64,000 bases of DNA from BPGX01 sp035405785. GTDB taxonomy: Bacteria; Bacteroidota; Bacteroidia; B-17B0; Aurantibacillaceae. Numbering within the stretch: the first letter of the stretch is position 1; the number at the start of each line of letters is the position of its first letter. The position numbers and the translations under genes are program-made. Below are positions 1 to 8,505 of the stretch, in pieces. The stretch spans positions 62,001 to 126,000 of the forward strand of contig DAONJS010000007.1 in assembly GCA_035405785.1 (NCBI GenBank), read 5' to 3'. Below the pieces are notes generated by a model. It did not search any database, was not told where the DNA came from, and was given only the letters and a program-made list of their open reading frames with translations.

Positions 1-2
1 TG

Positions 3-110
3 ATTCAGGCAAAAGATGCTATTTTATTAGATACAACAGATCTTGATAGAGATCAACAATTAGAATATGTATTGAAATTGATAAATGATTTAAAACTATT
101 GAAAGATTAG
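3..110 (+). CDS. cmk: Cytidylate kinase, C-terminal fragment (gene enters from the left edge)
   Basis: Only the last 35 codons and the stop are present; the gene begins outside the window. The visible tail (QAKDAILLDTTDLDRDQQ, then a short helix) matches the end of cytidylate kinases, where an A-D-A-(I/L)-x-LDTT segment follows the Asp/Ser/Arg-rich lid region and leads into a terminal helix. Cytidylate kinase phosphorylates CMP and dCMP with ATP in the cytoplasm. None of the nucleotide-binding residues lie in the fragment, so the call rests on this C-terminal signature alone. About 200 bp of very AT-rich DNA separate it from the next gene, with no hairpin that I can see. Confidence 0.65.
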   Translation: MQAKDAILLDTTDLDRDQQLEYVLKLINDLKLLKD

Positions 111-312
111 TTTTGATTTAATAGATTAGTAGAATTTTGTGTTTTTTTCGTAGTTTAAATTTTCACAACAAAAGTAGGTAGAAGTAAAAAATTTCATTTT
201 CTTTGAAAAAACAATGATTTTCTAATTCATAATAAATGAATTATATTTACCAAAATTATACTTTTACATAAACCATTTTATCCTTAAATTGCTCGCCAAT
301 AAAAAATAAAAA

Positions 313-2397
313 ATGTCTGATACAATAATGTTTGTAAAAACTAAAATACCAGTTGAAACACTTGTAAAAGCATATCGTTTAATGTATACTGCCAAAACAA
401 TGGCGGATGTTTATGAGCAAAAAAAAGATATTGCTTCTAAATATGTGCATGCTACATCTCGTGGACACGAAGCCATTCAAATAGCCACAGGAATGCAATT
501 GTTGCCATGTGATTATGCTTTTCCATATTATCGTGATGATGCTATGCTTTTAGCAATTGGACTTTCACCTTATGAGTTAATGCTTCAATTGCTTGCTAAA
601 AAAGACGATCCTTTTTCTGGTGGAAGAACTTATTATTCTCATCCATCATTAAGAAGAGATGATTTTCCTAAAATCCCTCATCAAAGTAGTGCTACTGGAA
701 TGCAAGCCATTCCTGCAACTGGTGTGGCAATGGGTTTTTGGTATCAGGAAAAACAAGGAATTTCAAATGAATATGAAGGTCAAAAGCCAATAGTAGTTTG
801 CTCATTAGGCGATGGAAGTTGCACAGAAGGTGAAGTTTCCGAAGCGTTTCAAATGGCAGTATTAAAAAAACTTCCGATTTTGTATTTAGTTCAGGATAAT
901 GGATGGGATATTTCTGCTTCTGCTGATGAAGTGAGGGCACAAGATATTTCTGAATATGTGAAAGGATTAAATGGTCTTGAAACCAAAAAAATTGATGGCA
1001 CTGATTTTATATTATCATACAATACATTAAAAGAATGTATTCAAACAATAAGAACAGAAAGGCGTCCAATGCTCATTCATGCCAAAGTACCTTTATTAAA
1101 TCATCACACATCCGGAATAAGAAAAGAATGGTATAGAGATGATTTAGAAGAAGCACAAAAAAAAGATCCATTGCCAAAATTAAGAAAACAATTGATTATT
1201 CATGGCGTAGATGAAAAAGAAATTTTAGAAATTGAACAATCAATAGAACAACAAGTTTGGAATGATTTTAATAAAGCACTTGAAGCGCCAGATCCTACAC
1301 CTGAAGATGCGACAACTCATATTTTTGCACCAACACCTATTACAGAAGAAAAAGGTGAAAGAGAACCAAAAGGCAAGCAAAAAGTAGTAATGGTAGATTG
1401 TGCATTATTTGCTATTCGTGAGTTGATGGAAAAACATCAAGAATGCTTATTGTATGGACAAGATGTGGGAAAAAGGTTAGGCGGTGTATTTCGTGAAGCC
1501 GCTACATTAGCACAAAAATTTGGTGATCACAGAGTATTTAATACACCTATTCAGGAAGCATTTATTGTGGGTTCTACAGTTGGTATGAGTGCAGTAGGTT
1601 TGAAGCCAATTGTGGAAGTACAATTTGCGGATTATATATGGCCGGGCTTAAATCAATTATTCACAGAAGTTAGCAGATCATATTATTTAAGTAATGGCAA
1701 ATGGCCAGTAAGTATGATTTTAAGAGTGCCAATTGGTGCTTATGGAAGTGGTGGTCCTTATCATAGCAGTAGTGTAGAGAGTGTTCTTACAAATATCAAA
1801 GGAATAAAGATTGCGTATCCAAGCAATGCCGCTGATTTGAAAGGATTATTAAAATCCGCTTATTATGATCCTAATCCTTGTGTTATTCTTGAACACAAAG
1901 GTTTGTATTGGAGTAAAGTAAAAGGTACCGAAGATGCTAAAACTATTGAGCCCGATGAAAATTATGTTATTCCATTTGGAAAAGCTCGTTTTGTTCAATA
2001 TGCAAATGAGAATCAAATTAACACAGGTAATGCAGTATTGATTATTACTTATGGAATGGGTGTTTATTGGGCAAAGTCTGCTTCTTCAGATATAAAAGAT
2101 AGAGTTAGTATTTTAGATTTGAGAACATTGTATCCATTAGATGAAGAAAAAATATTTGAAGAGAGTAAAAAACATCATAGAATAATTGTATTAACAGAAG
2201 AAGCAAAAAGTAATAGTTTTGCACAAAGTATTGCAGGCAGAATTGTAGAAAATTGTTTTGAGTATTTAGATGCACCGGTGAAAGTTGTTGGTGCTCTTGA
2301 TACACCGGCTATTCCACTTAATGAAATATTAGAAAAAACCGTATTACCAAATGCTGAAAAAGTTAGAAAAGTAATTGATGAGATATTGAGGTATTAA
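313..2397 (+). CDS. Fused 2-oxoacid (branched-chain type) dehydrogenase E1 alpha-beta subunit
   Basis: This is the thiamine-diphosphate-dependent E1 component of a 2-oxoacid dehydrogenase complex, with alpha (about residues 1-345) and beta (about 355-694) subunits in one chain. The alpha half carries the ThDP/Mg motif, GDG at 166-168 and Asn 196 in DNGWDIS. The beta half has the E1-beta landmarks YGQDVG, FNTPIQEA and GPYHSS, and ends in the transketolase C-terminal domain. E1 proteins of the branched-chain type decarboxylate 2-oxoisovalerate and its leucine and isoleucine analogues and pass the acyl group to E2. This fusion is common in Bacteroidota. No E2 or E3 gene lies in the window, so the exact substrate is inferred. 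The ATG start has no clear Shine-Dalgarno sequence, as is normal for the phylum. It converges on the next gene with one base between the two stops. Confidence 0.88.
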   Translation: MSDTIMFVKTKIPVETLVKAYRLMYTAKTMADVYEQKKDIASKYVHATSRGHEAIQIATGMQLLPCDYAFPYYRDDAMLLAIGLSPYELMLQLLAKKDDPFSGGRTYYSHPSLRRDDFPKIPHQSSATGMQAIPATGVAMGFWYQEKQGISNEYEGQKPIVVCSLGDGSCTEGEVSEAFQMAVLKKLPILYLVQDNGWDISASADEVRAQDISEYVKGLNGLETKKIDGTDFILSYNTLKECIQTIRTERRPMLIHAKVPLLNHHTSGIRKEWYRDDLEEAQKKDPLPKLRKQLIIHGVDEKEILEIEQSIEQQVWNDFNKALEAPDPTPEDATTHIFAPTPITEEKGEREPKGKQKVVMVDCALFAIRELMEKHQECLLYGQDVGKRLGGVFREAATLAQKFGDHRVFNTPIQEAFIVGSTVGMSAVGLKPIVEVQFADYIWPGLNQLFTEVSRSYYLSNGKWPVSMILRVPIGAYGSGGPYHSSSVESVLTNIKGIKIAYPSNAADLKGLLKSAYYDPNPCVILEHKGLYWSKVKGTEDAKTIEPDENYVIPFGKARFVQYANENQINTGNAVLIITYGMGVYWAKSASSDIKDRVSILDLRTLYPLDEEKIFEESKKHHRIIVLTEEAKSNSFAQSIAGRIVENCFEYLDAPVKVVGALDTPAIPLNEILEKTVLPNAEKVRKVIDEILRY

Positions 2398-2398
2398 A

Positions 2399-3760
2399 TT
2401 AAGAATATTGAATTGATTCTATTTCTTCTTTTGTTAAGTTTGAAAATGTTCCTGAACTCATTAGTAATAAAACTTTATTTTTTATTCCAATAGATTTAAA
2501 CACTTTCAGTAAATCATCTTTATTAGTACAAACTTTAATTTCTTTATCATTAAATGTAGAAAGTATAGTAGATGGATGAAGCGGAGGCATTTTTTTGATT
2601 TCTAATGTATGAGCGTCGTAATAAACAATTTTATAGTGTGCCTTTGTAAAAACATTTTTGTATTCGGATAAAAATTTTTCATTTAAACTACTGTAAGTAT
2701 GTAATTCAAATGCAGCAATTATTTCTTTATCTGGATATAATTCTAAAACAGCATCAATAGTGGCTTTTACTTTTGAAGGAGCATGAGCAAAATCTCTAAA
2801 TACAATTAAATTATCTTTATCAATCCATCTTTCTAATCTTTTAGCAGCTCCTGTAAAATCAGAAATACTTTCTAAAAATGTTTTGTTATCAATTCCAATT
2901 TTTGAACATACTAATTTTGCGGCTTCTAAATTTTGTAAATTATGTTTTCCAAAAATCTGCAATGGATATTTATTGGTATTATGTGAAATAAATACTTTTC
3001 CATTTTCTATAGAGTAATCAGGCAATTCATAAGGCAGATATTCAAGATCAATTCTTCCACATTTTTCAACAAGAGTACGAACTTCACTATCTAAATTGTT
3101 GTATATGATTGTTCCACCTTTTTCAATAGATTGAATGAATTGTGCAAAAGCATTTTTGTAACTATCAAAGGTAGGGAAAACATTAATATGATCCCACGCA
3201 ATGCCGCTAATAACAGCAATGTGTGGCTTATAGATTAAAAACTTTGGTCTTTCATCAATAGGTGAAGCAAGATATTCATCGCCTTCTGCAACTAAGATTG
3301 GATTGTCATTTGTAATTTTAACCATTGTATCATAGCCCTGAATTTGAGCTCCTACAAGATAATCAGCAGGAGTAGAAGTTTTTTTTAATACATGTAAAAT
3401 CATTGATGTAATGGTTGTTTTACCATGACTGCCACCTATTACGATTCTTTTTTTATTGATGCTGTTTTGATAAATAAATTCTGGGTAAGAATAAATTTTT
3501 AAACCTAATTCCTGAGCTTTTTTTAATTCGGGATTATCTTTTCTGGCATGCATTCCAAGTATTACAATATCAATATCTTTAGTGATATTTTCAGGGTACC
3601 AACCTAATTTTTCCGGTAAAAGTTGATGCTTTTTTAGACGAGATAAAGATGGTTCGTGAATATCATCGTCACTTCCTGAAACTTTATGACCATTGTTTTT
3701 TAAATCAATAGCAAGGTTGTGCATTATACTTCCACCAATAGCAATAATATGTATTTTCAT
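2399..3760 (-). CDS. mpl: UDP-N-acetylmuramate:L-alanyl-gamma-D-glutamyl-meso-diaminopimelate ligase-type Mur ligase
   Basis: This is a cytoplasmic Mur ligase of 453 residues. Visible parts are an N-terminal nucleotide fold (IHIIAIGGSIMHNLAIDL), the ATP P-loop GGSHGKTT at 109-116, the central Mur ligase segment VAEGDEYLAS followed by SGIAWDHINVFP, and a C-terminal domain with FRDFAHAPSKVKAT. The N-terminal Rossmann motif resembles Mpl/MurC rather than MurD-F, and the HAPSKV signature and overall pattern fit Mpl, which attaches recycled murein tripeptide to UDP-MurNAc. In this phylum these proteins are sometimes annotated as MurC; a MurC role cannot be fully excluded. Together with the AnmK gene at 49.3 kb it points to cell-wall recycling. 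It is separated by 144 bp from the signalling operon upstream and may be transcribed alone. Confidence 0.82.
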   Translation of the reverse strand: MKIHIIAIGGSIMHNLAIDLKNNGHKVSGSDDDIHEPSLSRLKKHQLLPEKLGWYPENITKDIDIVILGMHARKDNPELKKAQELGLKIYSYPEFIYQNSINKKRIVIGGSHGKTTITSMILHVLKKTSTPADYLVGAQIQGYDTMVKITNDNPILVAEGDEYLASPIDERPKFLIYKPHIAVISGIAWDHINVFPTFDSYKNAFAQFIQSIEKGGTIIYNNLDSEVRTLVEKCGRIDLEYLPYELPDYSIENGKVFISHNTNKYPLQIFGKHNLQNLEAAKLVCSKIGIDNKTFLESISDFTGAAKRLERWIDKDNLIVFRDFAHAPSKVKATIDAVLELYPDKEIIAAFELHTYSSLNEKFLSEYKNVFTKAHYKIVYYDAHTLEIKKMPPLHPSTILSTFNDKEIKVCTNKDDLLKVFKSIGIKNKVLLLMSSGTFSNLTKEEIESIQYS

Positions 3761-3904
3761 TTGAAATTATTTTTAATTGTTTTAGGATAGATGGAACTAC
3801 TTGATTGAGAACTACAGAAGGAAATGCATTCCTCTTTGTGTTTGTTCGCAATCATATTCGTTTCAATTGAATGATTTTTATGCAGACAAAATAATTTTTT
3901 AATA

Positions 3905-5665
3905 CTAAAATTTAATACCAATAACAAGAATATCATCTATTTGTTCAAGATCACCTTTCCACTCTAAAAATTTCTTTTCAAGTATAAATTTTTGATGTTC
4001 AATTGGCCATTTAGACGCTTCTAATAGTATATTGTAAAAGTTTTTCTTGTATAATTTTTTACCTTTTGGTCCGCCAAATTGGTCAGCATATCCATCAGAA
4101 AACATATAAATAATATCTCCTTTTTCTACTTGAATAAAATGATTTGTAAATTTATTGATAACATCAGTATATTTTCCAATAGGAAATCTATCTCCTCCTA
4201 AAATATGAATTTCATTTTTCTTAACGAGACAAATTGGATTCATTGCAGTAGCATATTCAATTTGGTTTGTATTTTTATTGATAGCAATAAAAGACAAATC
4301 CATTCCGTCTTTGGTATCAGTTTGTTCGCTATGTAATGTTTGTGCTATACGAATATTTAGTTCATCTAAAATTTCAGCAGGATGAATAAGTGAAGTATTG
4401 TTGATAATATCTTTTAATAAATTTGAACCTATTATACTCATAAATGCACCAGGCACTCCGTGTCCTGTACAATCCACAGCGGCTACATATATATAATCAT
4501 TTTTTTGTTCAATCCAGTAAAAATCACCACTTACTATATCTTTTGGTTTATATAGAATAAAAGAATCAGGTAATAATTTTTGAAAATATTTTAATGGTGG
4601 TAAAATGGCTTCTTGAATTCTTTTAGCATATTTGATACTATCAGTTACTTGTGTAAAAAGATATTCGATTTCTTTTTTTTGTCTTACAACTTCTTCTGTT
4701 CTTTCAATAACTTTTTGTTCCAATACTCTTTCATTTTCTGCCAATTCGTCTCTCATTCGGATGAGTGCGTGCCCTAATGTATCATGCTCGCTTAATGGTT
4801 GAAAAAGGGCATCAAAGTTCCCAGCACCAGTTTGTTTGGCAAACTCAGTAGTTCTTTCAAATGAATTGATAAGGATATTTAATGCTCTTCCCATTTCACC
4901 TATTTCATCTTGTCTATCAGGAAATCTTTCTTGTGGAATAATTCCTTTACCCATTTTTAGAAGTAAATTTTTAAGTTGCATAATTGGTACTACGATTGAA
5001 CGAATAGTAAAATATGCAATGATGATTCCACCAATTACTAAAATTAGTCCTAATAGCTTAACGATGGTTTCAAGAAAGTTAATAGATTGAAACATTTGTT
5101 GTTTTACGGTATCTGCTTCCTGTGTTTTCTTACTGATAAGAATATTAAGTTTTTTAGAAATCATATCTACACTTGATTCTGCATCTTCTAATGCAAACTT
5201 TGCAGGATACATTATACTTGGATCATCATATGATTCTAAAGAATTTAATTTATCCATTATCTCTCTTTGATACAAAGCAAATGTAGCTTCAGTTTTCTTT
5301 AAGATAGCTTGAAGTTCAGAAGAATCTGTTTTGTTCCACGCCTTTGAAATGTCATTAAGACGCTTTTTGCTTTGAGAATATTCTTTTGTAATTAATAATT
5401 TTAATTCATCTCTGAATTCTGAGTTATCTGTAACCGATCTGGAATAATACCATTTTGCAATGAGAGTTTTTGATTTTTGTAGTAAAAGATTAAAATCTTT
5501 TAATTCATTCAAACTTGGAATAACTTGTTCAACTACTATATCTGTTTTTTTTCTGGTATCTTTCAGTACAGCAAAAGTATAAACAAATGCAACAAGTGTT
5601 AAAAGTATAAATGAACCAAATCCTCCGGCAATGCGAGTAGTTATATTTAATCTTATTTTAAACAT
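3905..5665 (-). CDS. Membrane sensor with HAMP domain and SpoIIE/RsbU-type serine phosphatase output
   Basis: The 586-residue protein starts with a transmembrane helix (about 13-33) and continues with a mostly helical periplasmic region to about 195. A second helix (about 200-220), a HAMP linker (PIMQLKNLLLKMGKG, DEIGEMGRALN), a coiled coil at about 310-345 and a PP2C SpoIIE domain from about 365 follow. The metal-binding Asp residues of the phosphatase are intact: VSGDF (Asp 381), DCTGHG, SDGYADQ and QIDDIL. Family members dephosphorylate serine phosphoproteins, classically anti-sigma-factor antagonists. It is last in an operon behind the TPR and YfiR-like genes (gap of 4 bp), which suggests that a periplasmic signal is passed to this phosphatase. 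No antagonist or anti-sigma partner is visible in the window. Confidence 0.88.
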   Translation of the reverse strand: MFKIRLNITTRIAGGFGSFILLTLVAFVYTFAVLKDTRKKTDIVVEQVIPSLNELKDFNLLLQKSKTLIAKWYYSRSVTDNSEFRDELKLLITKEYSQSKKRLNDISKAWNKTDSSELQAILKKTEATFALYQREIMDKLNSLESYDDPSIMYPAKFALEDAESSVDMISKKLNILISKKTQEADTVKQQMFQSINFLETIVKLLGLILVIGGIIIAYFTIRSIVVPIMQLKNLLLKMGKGIIPQERFPDRQDEIGEMGRALNILINSFERTTEFAKQTGAGNFDALFQPLSEHDTLGHALIRMRDELAENERVLEQKVIERTEEVVRQKKEIEYLFTQVTDSIKYAKRIQEAILPPLKYFQKLLPDSFILYKPKDIVSGDFYWIEQKNDYIYVAAVDCTGHGVPGAFMSIIGSNLLKDIINNTSLIHPAEILDELNIRIAQTLHSEQTDTKDGMDLSFIAINKNTNQIEYATAMNPICLVKKNEIHILGGDRFPIGKYTDVINKFTNHFIQVEKGDIIYMFSDGYADQFGGPKGKKLYKKNFYNILLEASKWPIEHQKFILEKKFLEWKGDLEQIDDILVIGIKF

Positions 5666-5669
5666 TTTT

Positions 5670-6602
5670 TTATTTTTGTTGATCCTTTTTGATTTGGTCT
5701 AATTTTTTCTTAAACTCAATGTATTTGTCATGGTCATGCAATGCTTCATAAATACCTGTTAGCCCTTCAATCACTTTTTCATCATCTTTGTTAAGTTCGA
5801 AAGCTTTTTGCATATAAGGCAATGCTTGTTTGAAGTATTTTGCAGCATTTTCTTGTATTTGAAATGTTTCTTCTATTGAAATATCATAAGACATATCTTT
5901 AATAAGTTTAGCACCTAAATTATAGTAAGCAAAAGCTAAACCTTTTAGAGCACTGATATTATTGGGGTCTAAATCTAATACTTTACTAAAAGTAATTTTG
6001 GCTATATCAATATATTTATTAAACACATCTGGTAAAACTTCACTTTTTGATGATTCTAATTCTTTTTTTGCTCTTGTAACAAATTCACCGCCTACACTTA
6101 AGTAAAACTCGATGTCTTTTTCTTTGAAATCAGTTCCCGGGTAAATTTCTTGATAGTATTTTTTATAGTTATTGTATAATTGGAGGCATATTTCATAATT
6201 CAATGAATCATATAAATAGTATTTGATTTGATTATAATAACTTTGAGCAATTGCTAACATTACTTGTTTGTTTTGGGTTTCCATTTCGGCATCAGGAGAA
6301 AGCGATCTGGATTTTTCAATAGATTTTATGGCTTCATTTCGGTAAGGAGAATTAAATAATCTTAGTTCATAATTTCTATAATACTGATAATAAACAGACG
6401 CTCTAATTGTCCAAGCACCAGGTTCGTCTTTAGTTTCAGGGTGAATGATTACGCTATCAATTTTTGATTTGGCACAAGTAAGATCTTTATTTTTATAGCA
6501 TTCAAATGCTTCCAATAACTTGTTAACCTGAGCATTGGAAACATAGCATTGCCACCCAATTAGCAGGATGAGCAAAATCTTTATTTTAAAACTACTATTC
6601 AT
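5670..6602 (-). CDS. Secreted/periplasmic TPR-repeat protein of a signalling operon
   Basis: The 310-residue protein begins with a signal peptide (hydrophobic KILLILLIGWQCYVS, then NAQ). Helical repeats with TPR spacing follow; the clearest are near the C terminus (NISALKGLAFAYYNLGAKL, then AAKYFKQALPYMQKAFELN and DEKVIEGLTGIYEAL). TPR proteins are scaffolds for protein-protein contacts. The cysteine in the signal region (WQCYVS) is not a convincing lipobox. It lies between the YfiR-like gene and the HAMP-phosphatase with gaps of 9 and 4 bp, so a role as an adaptor between periplasmic repressor and membrane sensor is plausible but inferred. The specific function is unknown. Confidence 0.72.
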   Translation of the reverse strand: MNSSFKIKILLILLIGWQCYVSNAQVNKLLEAFECYKNKDLTCAKSKIDSVIIHPETKDEPGAWTIRASVYYQYYRNYELRLFNSPYRNEAIKSIEKSRSLSPDAEMETQNKQVMLAIAQSYYNQIKYYLYDSLNYEICLQLYNNYKKYYQEIYPGTDFKEKDIEFYLSVGGEFVTRAKKELESSKSEVLPDVFNKYIDIAKITFSKVLDLDPNNISALKGLAFAYYNLGAKLIKDMSYDISIEETFQIQENAAKYFKQALPYMQKAFELNKDDEKVIEGLTGIYEALHDHDKYIEFKKKLDQIKKDQQK

Positions 6603-6611
6603 TGTTTTTAT

Positions 6612-7148
6612 TTAATATACTGCCGAAGCAAGTGTTTTAATATCTTCGCTGGCTTTTAGTCCATATTTAGTAGCATTTTGTTTATTGTATTCAAATTTTT
6701 GTTTATTATCTATTACCACAAAATTGATTACAGCATGGGTTTTTGCGGCTCCTTCTTGTTCTGTAATTAATAAGGTTCCTTTACCTTTAAGTTGTGAAGC
6801 AAAAGATTTTATGCTAGCAGAATTTTCAGAAGTAATAAATAAAACATGTGGTATTTTATTCTTGTCAATTTTATCACTGTTAATCAATTCAACCTTTTGT
6901 CCACCAATAGTTCTTTTTGAAACAACATTCTCATTTAATTCTTTTATGAGAGAACTGGCGTTACCAACTATTTGAATAATAAAATTACCATTTTTTGAAT
7001 TAGCAGGCCATTCAAAATATCTGGTGAGATTATAAATATATACGGCTTTAATTTTAGCATTGACATCGTAGTCCTGCTTAAAAGAACTAAATAAGAATAA
7101 AGCAAGTATAGAAAATAATATATGTTTTGAAAATGATTTCAATTCCAA
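6612..7148 (-). CDS. YfiR-like (DUF4154) periplasmic protein
   Basis: After a signal-peptide-like N terminus (HILFSILALFLFSSF) the mature part shows the DUF4154/YfiR pattern: AVYIYNLTRYFEWP near the start, FIIQIVGN, a central IPHVLFITSE segment, then GTLLITEQEGAAKTHAVINFVV. YfiR in Pseudomonas is a periplasmic repressor of the membrane diguanylate cyclase YfiN. There is no ATG start; the frame opens only with TTG codons at 7166, 7148 and 7142. I chose 7148 because a good promoter overlaps 7164-7171, so the first TTG would not be transcribed. The partners here are a TPR protein and a HAMP-SpoIIE phosphatase rather than a GGDEF protein. The start is uncertain by a few codons; the family call is fairly sure. 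Confidence 0.8.
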   Translation of the reverse strand: MELKSFSKHILFSILALFLFSSFKQDYDVNAKIKAVYIYNLTRYFEWPANSKNGNFIIQIVGNASSLIKELNENVVSKRTIGGQKVELINSDKIDKNKIPHVLFITSENSASIKSFASQLKGKGTLLITEQEGAAKTHAVINFVVIDNKQKFEYNKQNATKYGLKASEDIKTLASAVY

Positions 7149-7163
7149 TAAATAATTTGCAAG

Positions 7164-7196
7164 CAAAAGTAATAAAAAATAATCTAATATGCCAAA
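7164..7196 (-). promoter_or_regulatory. Bacteroidota-type promoter for the YfiR/TPR/phosphatase operon
   Basis: Read on the minus strand, TTTG (7196-7193) is followed after 21 bp by TACTTTTG (7171-7164). This fits the phylum consensus TTTG-N19-21-TAnnTTTG. It sits just outside the rodA stop, so the signalling operon is probably transcribed independently of the rod-shape operon. Transcription would begin near 7160, which favours the TTG start at 7148. Confidence 0.6.
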
Positions 7197-7197
7197 C

Positions 7198-8505
7198 TCA
7201 CCTTAAAACTAATAATCTTTGAGCATCTAACTTTAAAAAGATAAACAGTAAAATTGTAAATCCCCAAAGAGATGATCCTCCATAACTAAAAAATGGCAAG
7301 GGAATTCCAATGACAGGTAATATGCCTATTGTCATACCTACATTGATAGTCAAGTGAAAGAATAAAATAGATGCTACTCCATATCCATATATTCTTGAAA
7401 ACTCTGACCTTTGTCGTTCTGCTAAATTGATTATGCGAATTATTAAAATAGCAAATAGAACAAGAACAAAGGTACTTCCAATAAATCCCCATTCTTCTCC
7501 AACTGTACAAAATATAAAATCTGTATCTTGTTCTGGAACAAAGTTGTATTTTGTTTGAGTTCCTTTTAAAAAACCTTTTCCAGTTAAACCACCAGATCCA
7601 ATTGCAATTTTTGATTGATGAACATTATATCCTTCTTTTTTCAAATTTATTTCACCTCTTCCTAATAAAACATCTATTCTTCCTCTTTGATGGGGCTGAA
7701 GTTTAGAATAAATAAAATTACTTGAAAATACAAATAAAGAAGCCAGTGCAATATAGGATATTTTAATTAAAAAATTTTTCCAGGAATGTTTTCCAAAATA
7801 AAACCACAAAATAAAAAATACAATAAAAACAATGTAAAAATATTGTTGAGGGATAAGTAAGGAAAGTATAAATAACACCACAGCTAAAAATCCTATTATG
7901 ATAAAATTAACTGATAATCCTTCTCTGTATAAAGTAATGACAAATGAAGCAAATGTAATAGCAAGCCCCGTTTCATTTTGCAATGCAATAATAACAATAG
8001 CAGGAATTCCAATAATTAAAAAACTCATGAATGTATTTTTATACATAAAGAAATAGTCAGCTAATTTTTTATATCTTTTGGTGGAGATTACAGACAAATT
8101 TTGATTTGATAAAAATTTTGCAAGTGCCAGATTAGTAGCAAATTTCATAAACTCAGCTGGTTGAATGCCAAAATCTCCAAATCTAAACCAAGATTTACTC
8201 CCTTTGATTTCTTTACCTAAAAATGGAACGGCGATATTTATTAATAAAATAACAATATAAAACCCATAAGCAAAAACTGTATAAAAATCAGCTTCAATAA
8301 TAAGAATTGCAAATGCTATAACTAATGCTGTGATTATCCAAATCATTTGTTTTCCATACTTTTGAGAAATATCAAAAATACTTTGATGTTGTTCGTCATA
8401 CACAGCAGCATAGATATTAAGCCACCCAAGTATTACAAGTATTAAATATAAAATAACAGTTATCCAATCAATGCCTAAGAATGGATTTTCTTCTTTAATT
8501 CTCAT
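7198..8505 (-). CDS. rodA: Rod-shape determining SEDS glycosyltransferase RodA
   Basis: This is a polytopic membrane protein of 435 residues with about ten hydrophobic helices and the SEDS signatures PAEFMKFATNLALAKFL, GSGGLTGKG, FVPEQDTDFIF and, near the end, GIPLPFFSYGGSS. RodA polymerises lipid II into glycan strands during lateral wall growth, working with the PBP2 transpeptidase encoded directly upstream. The rodA ATG (8503-8505) abuts the mrdA stop codon, so the two are very likely translationally coupled. The large loop between the middle helices (HQRGRIDVLLGRGEINLKK) is the usual periplasmic loop of the family. It is the last gene of the mre operon. Confidence 0.95.
   Translation of the reverse strand: MRIKEENPFLGIDWITVILYLILVILGWLNIYAAVYDEQHQSIFDISQKYGKQMIWIITALVIAFAILIIEADFYTVFAYGFYIVILLINIAVPFLGKEIKGSKSWFRFGDFGIQPAEFMKFATNLALAKFLSNQNLSVISTKRYKKLADYFFMYKNTFMSFLIIGIPAIVIIALQNETGLAITFASFVITLYREGLSVNFIIIGFLAVVLFILSLLIPQQYFYIVFIVFFILWFYFGKHSWKNFLIKISYIALASLFVFSSNFIYSKLQPHQRGRIDVLLGRGEINLKKEGYNVHQSKIAIGSGGLTGKGFLKGTQTKYNFVPEQDTDFIFCTVGEEWGFIGSTFVLVLFAILIIRIINLAERQRSEFSRIYGYGVASILFFHLTINVGMTIGILPVIGIPLPFFSYGGSSLWGFTILLFIFLKLDAQRLLVLR

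Noticed and set aside
3820..3834. Near-palindrome around AATGCATT upstream of mpl
   Set aside because: Only 8 bp are symmetrical and no second copy or promoter context supports an operator.
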